Source: Tetrahymena elliotti 4EA
Lineage: Eukaryota; Ciliophora; Oligohymenophorea; Hymenostomatida; Tetrahymenidae
DNA length: 64,000 nucleotides
Assembly (NCBI GenBank): GCA_000231825.2
Contig: JH720300.1
Location: 1,179,928 to 1,243,927, forward strand
Direction of reading: 5' to 3'
A program made the translations under genes and the position numbers. Under the pieces are notes generated by a model that saw only the letters and a program-made list of their open reading frames with translations, was not told the DNA's origin and made no database searches. This document shows, piece after piece, positions 52,610 through 64,000 of the stretch. The first letter of the stretch is position 1. Every line of letters starts with the position of its first letter.

Positions 52610-52845
52610 AAAGTCAAATATACATTTATGGATTCTAGTAGGATTATTCATTCTTAAACTCACCATTAATTACTATTTTAATTATCAAATTTAAAATTCT
52701 AAAGAAAAATGCCAAATTATTATGAAAACAATTATGTACTCTTAAATGCTAAATTATTGGTTATAAATATTTTATATACTTTGTAATCTTAAAAAAATAT
52801 TTTGTTTTATTTAAAAAATTTATCATAAATAAATTGAACAAAGAG
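52600..52845 (+). pseudogene. orphan P8-like 3' end: membrane helix and 3' flank
   Basis: Directly behind the P10 stop, in another frame, lies SNIHLWILVGLFILKLTINY, matching the P8 helix (NSYIYLWILVGLLILKLTLI at 46105 onward). The similarity continues through the stop region (CCAAATTATTATGA) and the 3' flank (TAAATTATTGGTTAT, TTTGTAATCTTAAAAAAA), up to about 46345 in P8. It is the 3' half of the recombination that made P10. Confidence 0.75.
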
Positions 52846-53362
52846 TGCTGGTGTAAATAAAATACCACATAAAGTTAGCGTATAATTTGGAGAATACCCA
52901 GTAATATTTATTTTTAAAAAATTAATTTTATTATGTTATTGATAACTTCTGAATATTATTTTTAAGTTGAGCCAATAAAATAGTTTATTTTGAATAATTT
53001 TAACTAAATATAAAAAAATTAAGTGTTTTACTTGGTTAATTTTATGATAATTATTAAAAAAAAAATATGGGAACTGGCAATTTAGTTATTTTAAATTGTA
53101 TTTTTTGTTAAAAATCAAAAATCTAGTTCTTAAATATAAAGATCATAAATAAGTATTTGTTTTGTTATAGAGAAATGGGTTTTTGAAGGAATCAAATTAA
53201 AAATAAGATTTCATATTTTAAACTATGAATTAAAAATGTTTAGAAGTATTTCTTTATTTAAATTTTATGAAAAATTTTGTTAATTGTTTTTTATATTTTT
53301 TTGGTTTATTAAATAATTAACATTAAATCTTCATTAATTTAATAAATAGATTTGTTTTTAAT

Positions 53363-56300
53363 ATGAGGTTGACTATTTGTTATTAAGTTATTACAATACT
53401 ACTTATTTTTGTGAGTTTTATCACTTGCGGAGAAGTTTTTTTAGAAGTAGATCGTTATTATTAAAAGGATTTTTCATATGGCTAATCTTATTTCTTTGAA
53501 GGCTTTGAAGGAGAAACAATAACTTATCTCATATAGGCTAAACATTTTTAACTCTACTATTTTTATTTGGTTTCTTAGGATGAAGGGAATTGCAGTAAAT
53601 TTTCTACAAAGTACACTGCTATGAATTCTAAATCTGAATTAAATGGTGGATTTGAAGAGGAAGTGTGCAAGTAAAACATGTTCTAAGAAAATAATTTCTG
53701 TATATATTAAATTTAATCTGATCCAATTACATTAAAAATTAAAATAAAATGCTTGAGCAAAACATGCTTAATTAACAATATGATTTACATAGAGTAAAAG
53801 CCAGTAAGGATAGCAGGTAAATTATAATTAAAAAGAAAAAATTATTTTGAAATTATTAATTAAATCTTAGATGATGAGAAATAAATCTTTGTAGAAAGAC
53901 CTGTTTTGTGGATAACCTATTTTATTCCACAAGGTTCCAAAAAATACTTTTTAATTCACTCTAAAGATTTAAAAGATATATTCTTTGAAGATTAAGTAGA
54001 TAATTGTACAAAAATAACGAAATATGGATCTATCTCATATGTATTAGAGATATCAAATAAAAATTGCCTTTAAAAAGAATTAAGTGTGTTTTTAGTTTCA
54101 AAATGCAGCACTTTATATTTAATATTGAGTTAGCTTATAGGATTAAGTGAACATTCCTCTTAAATATTAATGAATAATACATCTATTGCTTATATATTTA
54201 TAATTGGTAAGTGCAGTATTATTTATTAATAAAAAGAATACAAATTACAGTAAAATATTTTTTACTAGTGGGATAAGTAATATGATCATCGTTTGATAAA
54301 ATATATTTGTGAGGAATGGGAAGAATCTATTATTCTTTTTCTTTATACTTATATCAGAATAGATATTGAATAAAGATTTTTAAGCTGGTTAGATCTAGAC
54401 AATACTGCATTTTCTTTTTAAATAATCTAGTAGTAAACCTCCATTACATTATTTCAAATTTGCTTTTATCTTTAAGAGGAAAATATCGAAATATATTATA
54501 GCACTTAATTAGATGGTCTTATTGAATATAATCTTAGCTTAGACTACTTTTTTAATATTTTTGAAATAGGAAAGAATTTATCTCAATTATAAAAAGACCA
54601 AAAAGGAAATTTATGCCTAAATGAAATGCATAATAAAGATTTCATTTATCAAAAAAAAGCACAGATATTTTTAGTTGGTAATTTGAATTAAAAATAAGCA
54701 ATTAATTGAATAAAAATAAAAAATTTTCTTAGGTAAAGGAATCTTAGGATATGAATATTTCTAAGTGAAGTAAGATTTTAGTATCCATGAAATAAAGTAA
54801 TAGCAAGTGTGTTTGAGAATAAAGAATAATGAATAAAATTTTGAGTTTTTAAATTTATTTATGAGTTTTGAGAACACTAAATTAATGATAAAATACTCTG
54901 ATTAAGTAAATATTATTTAAATTGAATAAGATATTTTTATTCATTACCAATTTTTCATGAAAAAAAGTGCTAATTACTAATCAAAAATAGCGAAGAAGAA
55001 GGTTTTTTTACACCGAATATCTTAAAGAAGTCTTAGTCTAGTATATATAACATAGAGATCAAAAGAACCTTTTCTCTTAGATATTTTAAAAAGAAATATT
55101 AATTAGCTCAGATGAGTATTTACTATTTAAATTCAGTTTACCTGTTTTATGAATAAAGAAATTTTTTTTTTTTTTACTTGCCAGAAGAGCTGAAAAATGA
55201 TGATTTTTTAATTAGCTTTGACTTTAAATTATAATTTACTATATTTGCTAGGAGTTCTTTACCAGGAGAATTTTAAATTCCTTTGCTTTCTAATTTTTAG
55301 AATTACTTATTAGTAGATAAAAAATTTATTGATAAATATTGGAGAGATGATCCTTTCATAATACATTTTTCAAATCCTACTAATTTTTTTTTAATGAGGA
55401 ACACTTTCACTGATAAAATATAAATCATAAACTATAATTTCAACGATATACTCACTATTAGTATTAAGCTACTAAATTAAAGAAATAATACAATCTATAT
55501 AGATATGGGTAATGCATCTATTAGATCTATAAAGACTAGTTTAGATTTTGATATTTAAAATTATACAGATAAGTTATCCAAGATTAACTTTTTTATTGAT
55601 AAAGATACTTAGCTAGAAGAACAAAATATTGAGATCAACTATTGCTGTGATAAAATTTAAAAAATCCCAATTCAAATTTTTTTCAAATATTTATTTGAAG
55701 GGTCTAGTTTTTATACTTCAAACTAAGTATTAAGAATGTTTTAACAAAAACATAATGAAACTTTAATTATATTTTGCTGGAATAATGGAATATAATAAGA
55801 GTATTATAGATATTAAGCTTTGTATTATGCTAGAATATATAATGAAGAAGAATTGGAAAAATTATATTAACTAGAAAGAGAAGCAGTTTTGGATTTATTC
55901 TAGTTTTCTTTAAAAAGAGTTCATGCATCGATAGAAAGATAATCTGAAATATGCTTAGCATTATTATTTAATGAAGAAAGTAAAAAATAATTACAAAAGT
56001 CTTTTTATCTTGGTAAATACTCAATTTATTCTCTCTATTTCATTAATATTAACATTTAATTTTTAAAAAAAGATAATACTAGTAGGGTTTAAGAGATAGA
56101 AATAGATAAACATTTTGAATATATTTATCTTTACAATACTTAAAATAAAATTATTTAAATTTAATATGATGATTACCATTTTATAAATAATGGGATAAGT
56201 TGCAGTAACTTTTCTCAATATTACTCAAAATTAAATAAGACAACTATTTCTAAATAAAGATTTGAAGCAGATTATCAAATAATTAATGCCTAAGTAAAAA

Positions 56301-58223
56301 TTATGGTTATAAATTAGGAACTTAAAATAGGAAATATAGATGAAACTTTGTAATTATTATCATCTGAATGGATTTAAATTTAAATTGAACAAATGGTAGA
56401 TTATCAAATTTTAGTTTCAGACTAAAATATAGGCTTTTCTTTCGACTACTGGTTTTCAAATTATGAATTAAATTCATAAGAATGTACACAATATGATGAA
56501 ACTTTAACTCTACAGAATCAAAAGATTGATGGAGTTTTAACAAGAGAGAATAGAATCATTAAAAACACTTCATTTCCTTTTCTTTATCTAAAAGCAAGTT
56601 AGGGTTTTTAAGCTGAAAAAATTAATTTCTAAATTAAATATTTCAATGAAATTACATTGGTTTAGTAGAATATCTTTTTTATCAGAGAATAAAATATATC
56701 TTAATTTAAATTTGAAATGAAATATGCAAGAAAAATTATAAGAATAGAATATTCAAAATGGCTTTTTATTTAATTTTCAAGATGCTCTGTCTTTATGAGA
56801 AAAGTAAATAATATATTTACAAATAAAAGCTTAGAAGATACTGAAAATACTTTAAATAAATTTAAGTAGATTTATTTTTTTATTTATCCTGAAATTTGCC
56901 AATAGGAAAGCTAAGATTCTACTAAAGATCAAAATTAACTTTGTTTAGAAACTAATTTAAAATAAAAATATCAAAATATAACAGCAATTATAGAACAAGA
57001 AGAATTAAGCATATAAAAGCTAAAGTTAGATTCAATGCTAAGCTTTTAACTTATTCCAGAAAATAAATATTTTTTTTTAGAATTAGAAAGTAGTTGTGAA
57101 GATTGCAATCTATACATAGAATATTAATCAAGATAAAAAATGAGAGCTTAATTTGAAATTAGATATCTTTAAAATGACAATACTTTACAGAGTTATTATT
57201 TCTAAGAGATTAACAATATATAAGCATTTAAAGTTTAAATTTTCAAGTATGTTGAAATATATAATTACCAGACAGATAATACTTTAGATATTACACTATT
57301 TATTTCTAAAAGTTCATTTTAGTTCTTGAATATTTTTTAGTAAAATGCTAAATTTTAGCCTAAATTAGAGCCAATCAAATTAATTTTAAGCAAATTTGAA
57401 AATTAAAAAATACTCATACAATTTTCAAATAATAAATAAAACTACATTTCTGATTAGAAAATATTGAAATAGGATGAGGATTTTTTTATATTTGGAATTA
57501 AAACCAATTTTACTTGCAAAGAAATAGGTAGAAATAGTTTTTAGAAGAAAGTCTATTACTTTCTTGAACTAATTAATTTTTAAATCAATGTTCATCTCTA
57601 CAAAAACCTTAATTCAAATTAAGAAATCATTAACTAAGATATCTTAGATAGTTAGATGATTTAAATAGGTTAAAGTTAAGATACCTTTAAATTTGCTATT
57701 AATATAAATTAAGCTTAATAGATTAAGGAATTAGATTCTTAAAATTTATCTATAAAATCAGTTTATTTCGTTTTTTCAAAAAACTGGATTAGTCTAATGA
57801 CAGAGCTGAGTATTGGGGTTAATATTCTGGATGTAAGCATTTTTTATTTCTTTCACCTTAAGTTAATAAATTTTTTAGTTAAACAATTATTTAGTTATTT
57901 TCAAAGAGCAAATATTGGACTTGAAGTTAATAAATGATGAATTCTATGAAATAACCACATCTTTCTTCTATAGTGAATTTAAGAATTATTTTAAAAATGA
58001 AATAGATTAATAGTACTTTAGAATTTATATTTAAACAAATAATTCTAATTTGATTACCCCTTTTAGCTAAGTTTTTAAGGAATAAATTGATTTAAAGAAC
58101 CAGTAAAATTTAAAAATTGTTTAAATAAAAGTGCAGGCTTTATTATTGATATTAGCTACTATTTTAATTCTAGTTACTTTAGTTCTAATAAAATTTAAAA
58201 CATTATAATAATTAAAAATTTGA
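53363..58223 (+). CDS. P11, large single-pass membrane protein of the array family (1527 aa)
   Basis: Six exons, with introns at 53817-53870, 54678-54732, 54906-54967, 56013-56072 and 57833-57878. Phases agree, and the stop is TGA 58221-58223. Exon 1 is 454 nt, the same as in P12. The signal peptide is MRLTICYQVITILLIFVSFI...CG. The N-terminal domain shows EGETITYLIQ, DEGNCSKFS, EVCKQ, NFCIY and IKCLSKTCLI. Exon 4 has FCWNNGIQQEYYRYQALYYA and RIYNEEELEKLYQLE; exon 5 has FSFDYWFSNYELNSQEC and an extra CEDCNLYIEYQS pair. The end reads YEITTSFFYS, YFRIYIQTN and TPFSQVF, then the helix ALLLILATILILVTLVLI and the tail KFKTLQQLKI. It is an intact gene between the P10 chimera and P12. Function is not recognised. 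Confidence 0.9.
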
Positions 58224-59029
58224 TAATCTTTGATTTCTATTGAGTAATTTTTTCTTAAATAAATTTATTTTATGTTGCAATTAGTAAAATAGTTAGCTAA
58301 CTCCAATTATTTATTTTGAATTCAAAAATCTTCACTTTAAAAATATATCTAGTTATTTTTACTATTTAATTCATTTTTATTTTTTAATTTTAAAAATAGA
58401 TTTTTTTTAATTTAGAATTTCAGAAATTTAATTTAAATATATTTGTTTAAATTAAAAATTATCTGAATAAAATAAAATATTCAGAAAAAATATATATGAT
58501 AATCATAATACACACAATTTAAGTTCTAAAAATAGAAAAAGTTAAAGAGCAAAAAATAATTTTAGAAACTATTTGGAATTTTTATAACAATAAATTTTTT
58601 GCAAGTGACCAAATTTCTAGTGCTTAATAGATTTCTTTATTTAAAAATAAAATTTAAATTATTATTTTAATGGACATACACACAAAGCTTTGAAAATATT
58701 TTTTAAATTCTGTTATGTTTTTTTGTCAATAATAAGTTTATTTTAAATTAGTATTCTAATAAGGGAGAAAATGTATTATAAGCTTTTGAGGAATCATAGA
58801 AAAAAATATGACAATCAATAATAATAAGTATAAAATTAATATTCAAAATAAAAGCAAATTGGGTAAAAAAAATTTGATTTGTTAATTTGGAATACTGACG
58901 CATTCTTTGTAGATTTAATTTGAGTTTCTTAAAAAGCTGGCTCTATATGTGTATAAATTAAGATTTCAAATTAGTTTTTAATAACTTTATAATGATTAAA
59001 TAATAAAAAGATTTGATTACAAATTAATT
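58224..59029. other. spacer between P11 and P12
   Basis: No gene is seen. About 800 bp of AT-rich DNA with TGA frequent in all frames. No sequence clearly shared with other spacers apart from general AT words. Confidence 0.5.
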
Positions 59030-62000
59030 ATGAGTTCTAGTAAAAGTTAAAAGACTTATTCATTATTTATTTTTCTATAAATCTACTTTGCTTCTATTGT
59101 ATACAGCTAAGTTTTTTTAGTTATGGATCGGAGTAGCTATTAAGATTTGCTTTAATATTCTCCTTATTTCTTTGAAGGAGAGACAATATCTTATATTGTT
59201 TAAATAAAAAATTTTGATTAGTATAACTTTTATTTTTTAGCATAAGACTCAGGAAATTGCAGTAAGTTTTCAACTAAATTCATGGTTATTAACACCATAT
59301 TAGCATAAGATGATACTAACTAGTAAGAAATATGTACATAATAAATGTTACAAGAATATAACGCTTGCAAATTTTAGCTTTAATCTAATTCAAGCCTTCT
59401 GAAAATAACAATTAAATGCATGAGTTAATCTTGCTTGGTTGGTAGTAATTTTATCATATAAAAGGAACTAATTAGTGACAGATGTAAAATATTGTAAAAA
59501 ATTTATTTATTTTAGTTAAAATTATTTCTAAATAAAAGGTTAAATTCATAATATGAATATTAAAAAACCAATTTTTGAGATAAGTTGTCCACTCAATAAT
59601 AGCAATAGCGATAAAAAATAATATCTACTAATTTATTCTTATGAAACAATAGATTTAATTATTGATAGATAAGAAAATGATTGCATAAAAATAAATAGAT
59701 ATGGATATTATTCATAAATTTTAGAAATATCAAACTAATTTTGTAGCTAAAATTAAATAAATATTTTATTTTTTTCTAATTACAAATCTTATGATTTGTT
59801 AGTAACTGAGCCAATAAAACTGGATATTTTATCTCTTAAAAATACTATGTTAACTCAAATGTTTATTATTGGAAAATGTTCTATAAATTACAAATAAACT
59901 AAATACAAATTAAAATCAAATATTTTTTATAAGTGGACTACTCTTTATAATCCTGATTAAGTACAGTATGTTTGTGAAAAGGATTCTGTTATACTTATGT
60001 AGGATAAAAGTATTAATTATGAAATGTAGGAGAGATTTTTAGGTTTTTTAGATACAGATGATAGATAATTTTAGATTAAAACAAATATATTAAACTCTTC
60101 TAGTTAGTATGGAATGTGCTTCGATCTATAAGAATAAAATTAAAAAATATTTTACACTTCTAATTATCATTTGAACTATTTGAATTAAGAAGACTTAATA
60201 AATCTAAAAGAGAAAGGAAGTGATTTCTTATAGCTATAAAAAGATTCTAAGGGGAATGCATGTACTAACACAACATCTGTTAGTAATAATTCAACTAGTG
60301 CTAATCTTTTCATAATTATTAAAGGTAAAAAATTAAAAATAATTTTAATAATCATAAATACTTTTATTAAAAACAGGAAGAGGATTATTTTAATATGAAT
60401 ATTAACTAAATAATATATATTTATCATAAGATCCAACTGACTTTTTTGATTTAAAATAATTCAAATTTTAACAAAACTAATAACCTTTGCAAATTTCAGG
60501 CTCTTAAAGCGGTATTTCAGAATAAAAAATAACTATAAAGAGTGGAGAATAAGTAAAATATTTAAACTTTTAAATAAATTTAATTAATTTCAAATCTTTT
60601 AATAAAAGTGTTAAATAATCTATTGGAAAACTAAATTTCTCCAAAAAACTATCTTAGACTAAGTAATGCCAACAAACAATATATAAACTATACAATAAAT
60701 ATCTAAAAAAAATGTATAAAATAATAGCAACCTTTCTTCATCTACCAGTCACTATTATAAATCAGTTTTTTCTTATTCAAATTAGGAAAATTTTATTTTT
60801 ATCGACTTACCTATCGAATTAAGAAATGAAGAATTTATTGTGTTTTTTGAAAGTTTTACAAAATAAACGGTATATATAAAAGATTAGCTTGAACCAGATT
60901 TCTTAGTACCTTTTTAATTTAACTTTTCGAATTATTTTTTAGTAAAAAAAGAAATGAATAATAGATATTGGAGTGACTATCCTTTAGTCATTGATAATAC
61001 TTATAAAATAAACTAATTTAGACTAATAAAGAATGTAATTAATGATAAAATGCATATTCACAACTATAATTTTAACTAAAAGATTGTCATTGGTTTCAAA
61101 TAATTATTGGAAAAAAATAATACAATATTTTTTTTTACTAGAGACCAATAAATCTCTGAAATAGAAACTAATTTAGCTTTTAAAATTGAAAAAGTTTGTG
61201 AATACTTTTATAGAATTGTCTTTACAGATAATTAAAAAAATGATTATGATTAAAAAGTAGTTTTAAAAACTTGTTGCGACTAGATATTTAATAGTCCCGT
61301 TATTATCTACTTCAAATATTTATATATTACAAAGAATTTTTTAATGAGTGACCAATACTATGATTCTTTGTATGATAAATAAAAAGAACTAACTTTTATC
61401 TTTTGTTGGGAAGAAAATGGATAAGATGATTATTATAGATATTCTGCTTTATATTATGCTAGAATATAAAATGAGGATGAGCTACAAGAATTCTATTCAT
61501 TAGAAGAGCAAACAGCTTTAAAGAAATTTAACTTTTCACTAAAAGATGTAGATAAATCAATAGATAAAGAGACAGAAATTTGCTTAGTTCTTTTGTAAAA
61601 TGAATAATCTAAACTATATGAATCAAAAAAGATAATCTTAGGTAAAATACTATTTATTTTCAACTCACTTTTATTTTATTTTTTTTAAAAGATAATGATA
61701 CTTACTTTTAAGAAATAATCTTAGATGTACCTTATTAAACTGTTTATTTTAGTAATGCTTAAAATAAAATTATTTTGATAAATTTGAATGACATTTATTA
61801 TTTTAATTATCATGTGGATAAATATAATTGTCGTAATGAACATAGTTCTTCATAATTTTACTCTATTGTAAATGAGCTTAAAATTAAGATTTTTAGAAAT
61901 GTTCAAGAGATGTAATACAAACAATTTATAATGCGAATAATATTTTTAAACTAATAAATAAAAAGTGTTAAATTAGAAGAATAGTTTGAATTAACATCCT

Positions 62001-63876
62001 CTTCAGAATGGGTTATTTTTGAAAAAGAAAAAAATATTGAACATTAACTAATATTTCAAGGTGAAGGCAAGAATTAAAATTTTTAATTTGATTATTGGCT
62101 TACAAATTATGAGTTATTAACAACTGATTGCTCATCTAAAGATAAAGATTACTATGGGTAAATAAAAATTAATGGTATATTAAATCAAAACAATAAAAAT
62201 ATCATTGATACAAATTTTTAATTTATCTACTTGAAAGCCAGTTCAGGTTTTAAAAATGAAAATATTAAATTCTCATTTGCTTATTATACTGAAATTACTT
62301 TAATTAACAAAAATAGCTTTTTAATTACAAAGTAGAGTTAATCATATTTTTTATTCAATAAGAAATACTCTAAAAGTATATTTAAGATAGAGTATTCGAG
62401 TCAATTGATATTTTCACTTTCTGATTGTTCAACATCTATGAAAAATTATCTACCTAAACAAATTATTATCAATGAAGTTAATTATAAAAACAATATGTTT
62501 AAATACATATTCGTATACCCTTAGATAAGTAGAGAAAATTATATTGAAGATTTATAAAATAATTAACTATCTTAGGAGTAAAGTTACCTTTGTTTATAAA
62601 TAGACCAAAGAGAAGAAACTAAAAATCATAAAAAATTGATTTTATATGAAGAATAAATAAACATAAACAAACTTGAATTAAATTCGATCATTAGTATTCA
62701 ACTTAATTAACATAACCACTATTCTATTTTAGAAATAGAAAAAATAACCACAGAATATTATTACTTATACTTAGAGTATTAATCTGATGGAAGTAGTGTT
62801 GTTGAATTTGAATTCAGATATTTGGAGAATAAAGCTAATTTATATAGTATTCAATTTAAAGAATAATCAAATATTCATGTATTTTAATTGAAAAAAATTA
62901 AATATATTGAACTGTACAACAATTAACCTAATACTACCTTAGATTTAACTTTAATATTATAGGAAAAATAATTCTAGTCCCATAAAATATACCAAAATAA
63001 AATGAATTATAATATCTAACAAATACCATAGTTACTTCTTTTAAGTAAATAATAACACCAAAGTATAGCGATTTAGGTTTTAAAAGAATCAAGTAATTTA
63101 TCTGAAGAGTAAAAATTGATAGAAAACTCAAACAAAAATATTATTATTTTTGGGAACAAAGTAAATTTCACATTAAAAGAAATTGGTTTAAATGTTAAGA
63201 CGAATAAATAATTCTTCTTTTTAGAAGTTTTAGATAATAACATTAATATTTCTATTCAAAGAAATATTTATTTTCAAGTAGACAGCCAATTCTAAATAGA
63301 AGAGATTTCTCTTAATCATTAATTTTCTGAGTCTACAAATACTTTCTAATTTTAAATTAGCAAGATTTAAAATTAGTGGATGAAATATTTAGATCTTTAA
63401 ATGCTACAAAAATAATAAATTTATTTCATTTATTCATAAAGTTAATACCAACTGATGCAAGAGATCTTAGTTGGTGCATATGTTACTGAAGTAAATTAAA
63501 TTTTACATTAAACAATTAAACAAATTATATTTAGTAAAATAAAAACATAGTCATTATGAAGGAGAAGATTTTAGAATTAAGAAAAATAAACGATGAAGAA
63601 TATGAAGTTACTACCTCTTACTTTTAGAATACTAGTAGAGATATTTTAAAGAGCTTTCAAAATAATTAATTCCTAAGAATATACATATTATTACAAAACT
63701 AAAGTTTAATGATTCCTTTTAGCTAAATATTCAAAGAGTAAGTAAAAGAATCAAATTTGTAAAACCTTGAGTGTTAATTTTGGATTATCCTAGGGTTTTT
63801 AATTACAATATTAGCATTACTTTTTATATTTTTGTTCAAATTTAAAAGCCTTTTAAAAAAAGTAAAAGTGCTATGA
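59030..63876 (+). CDS. P12, large single-pass membrane protein of the array family (1529 aa)
   Basis: Six exons, with introns at 59484-59538, 60325-60376, 60553-60608, 61642-61691 and 63491-63534. Exon lengths 454, 786, 176, 1033, 1799 and 342 nt sum to 1530 codons, ending at TGA 63874-63876. The signal peptide is MSSSKSQKTYSLFIFLQIYF...VYS. The N-terminal domain shows EGETISYIVQ, DSGNCSK (DEG replaced by DSG), EICTQ, ACKF and KCMSQSCLV. Exon 4 has FCWEENGQDDYYRYSALYYA and RIQNEDELQEFYSLEE; exon 5 has FDYWLTNYELLTTDC. The end reads YEVTTSYFQN, FLRIYILLQ and MIPFSQIF, then the helix FWIILGFLITILALLFIFLF and the tail KFKSLLKKVKVL. Its first two exons are the closest match to the front half of P10. 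It is the last array member in the window; 124 bp of non-coding DNA follow. Function is not recognised. Confidence 0.9.
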
Positions 63877-64000
63877 ATTAAAAAGAATATTATATCTTGC
63901 TTTTGTTATTATTAAATTAATACCTAAATAACGTTTCACATGTTATATTCTATATATTGTATTTAAATAAATATTTTCAGTCAATAACTTTAAGAATCTT

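Noticed and set aside
60185..60436. Minus-strand open frames inside P12 and other array genes
   Set aside because: They are antisense shadows of exons that are fully accounted for on the plus strand.
5331..63876. Array as a mating-type locus or a known variant surface antigen family
   Set aside because: All genes point the same way and none shows features I can tie to mating-type pairs. The Cys spacing is not the periodic repeat pattern of ciliate immobilisation antigens, and there is a helix rather than a GPI-type end.
1..64000. CRISPR arrays, tRNA or rRNA genes, telomere repeats and the Tetrahymena chromosome-breakage sequence
   Set aside because: I looked for regularly spaced repeats, cloverleaf-like arms, GGGGTT-type repeats and the breakage 15-mer, and saw none.

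Overview
The window is AT-rich DNA (about four-fifths A+T by eye) from a ciliate nuclear genome. Read with the standard code it has no open frame longer than 96 codons. Read with TAA and TAG as glutamine and TGA as the only stop, it resolves into long multi-exon genes. Introns are mostly 43-65 nt with GTAA...TAG borders. This points to an oligohymenophorean ciliate such as Tetrahymena or a relative; the species cannot be fixed from the sequence. Two 100-base runs of N (33169-33268 and 44925-45024) mark assembly gaps.

Layout. (1) 1-2804, minus strand: the 5' part of a gene for a glycine-rich, partly collagen-like protein, running off the left edge. (2) 2805-5330: non-coding. (3) 5331-63876: a head-to-tail array of twelve loci, all on the plus strand and all from one family that I do not recognise. 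I call them P1 to P12. Eight have gene models that are open from start to stop and consistent in every exon phase: P1 (1620 aa), P2 (1561), P4 (1528), P6 (1528), P7 (1526), P9 (1511), P11 (1527) and P12 (1529). P5 is full length but has at least one frameshift. P3 and P8 are deleted pseudogenes. P10 is a short chimeric derivative that still has an open 188-aa secreted frame.

Family architecture, read directly from the translations: a signal peptide; an N-terminal Cys-containing domain (G.C..FS, E.C, .FC.F, .C.S..C.I); a long ectodomain with recurring hydrophobic/aromatic strand-like segments; a conserved block ending exon 4 (FCW...YYRY.ALYYARI...EL...Y.LE); a DYWFSNYELSS-like block followed by C..YD in exon 5; a C-terminal block (YE.TT.YF...FRIYI...PFSQ.F); one transmembrane helix; and a short basic tail ending in TGA. 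These look like single-pass type I membrane proteins with about 1450 residues outside. Five intron positions and phases are shared by almost all members.

The array shows recent turnover. The pair P4-P5 is duplicated as P6-P7. P4 and P6 share an 852-bp stretch that I find identical. P9 has lost the fifth intron exactly, and P1 has an extra intron. P10 joins a P12-like front to a P8-like tail. P3 is joined to unrelated Cys-rich sequence. Each subfamily carries its own conserved upstream DNA. Together this resembles a birth-and-death family of surface proteins evolving by unequal exchange and gene conversion. Ligand, function and expression cannot be read from the sequence.
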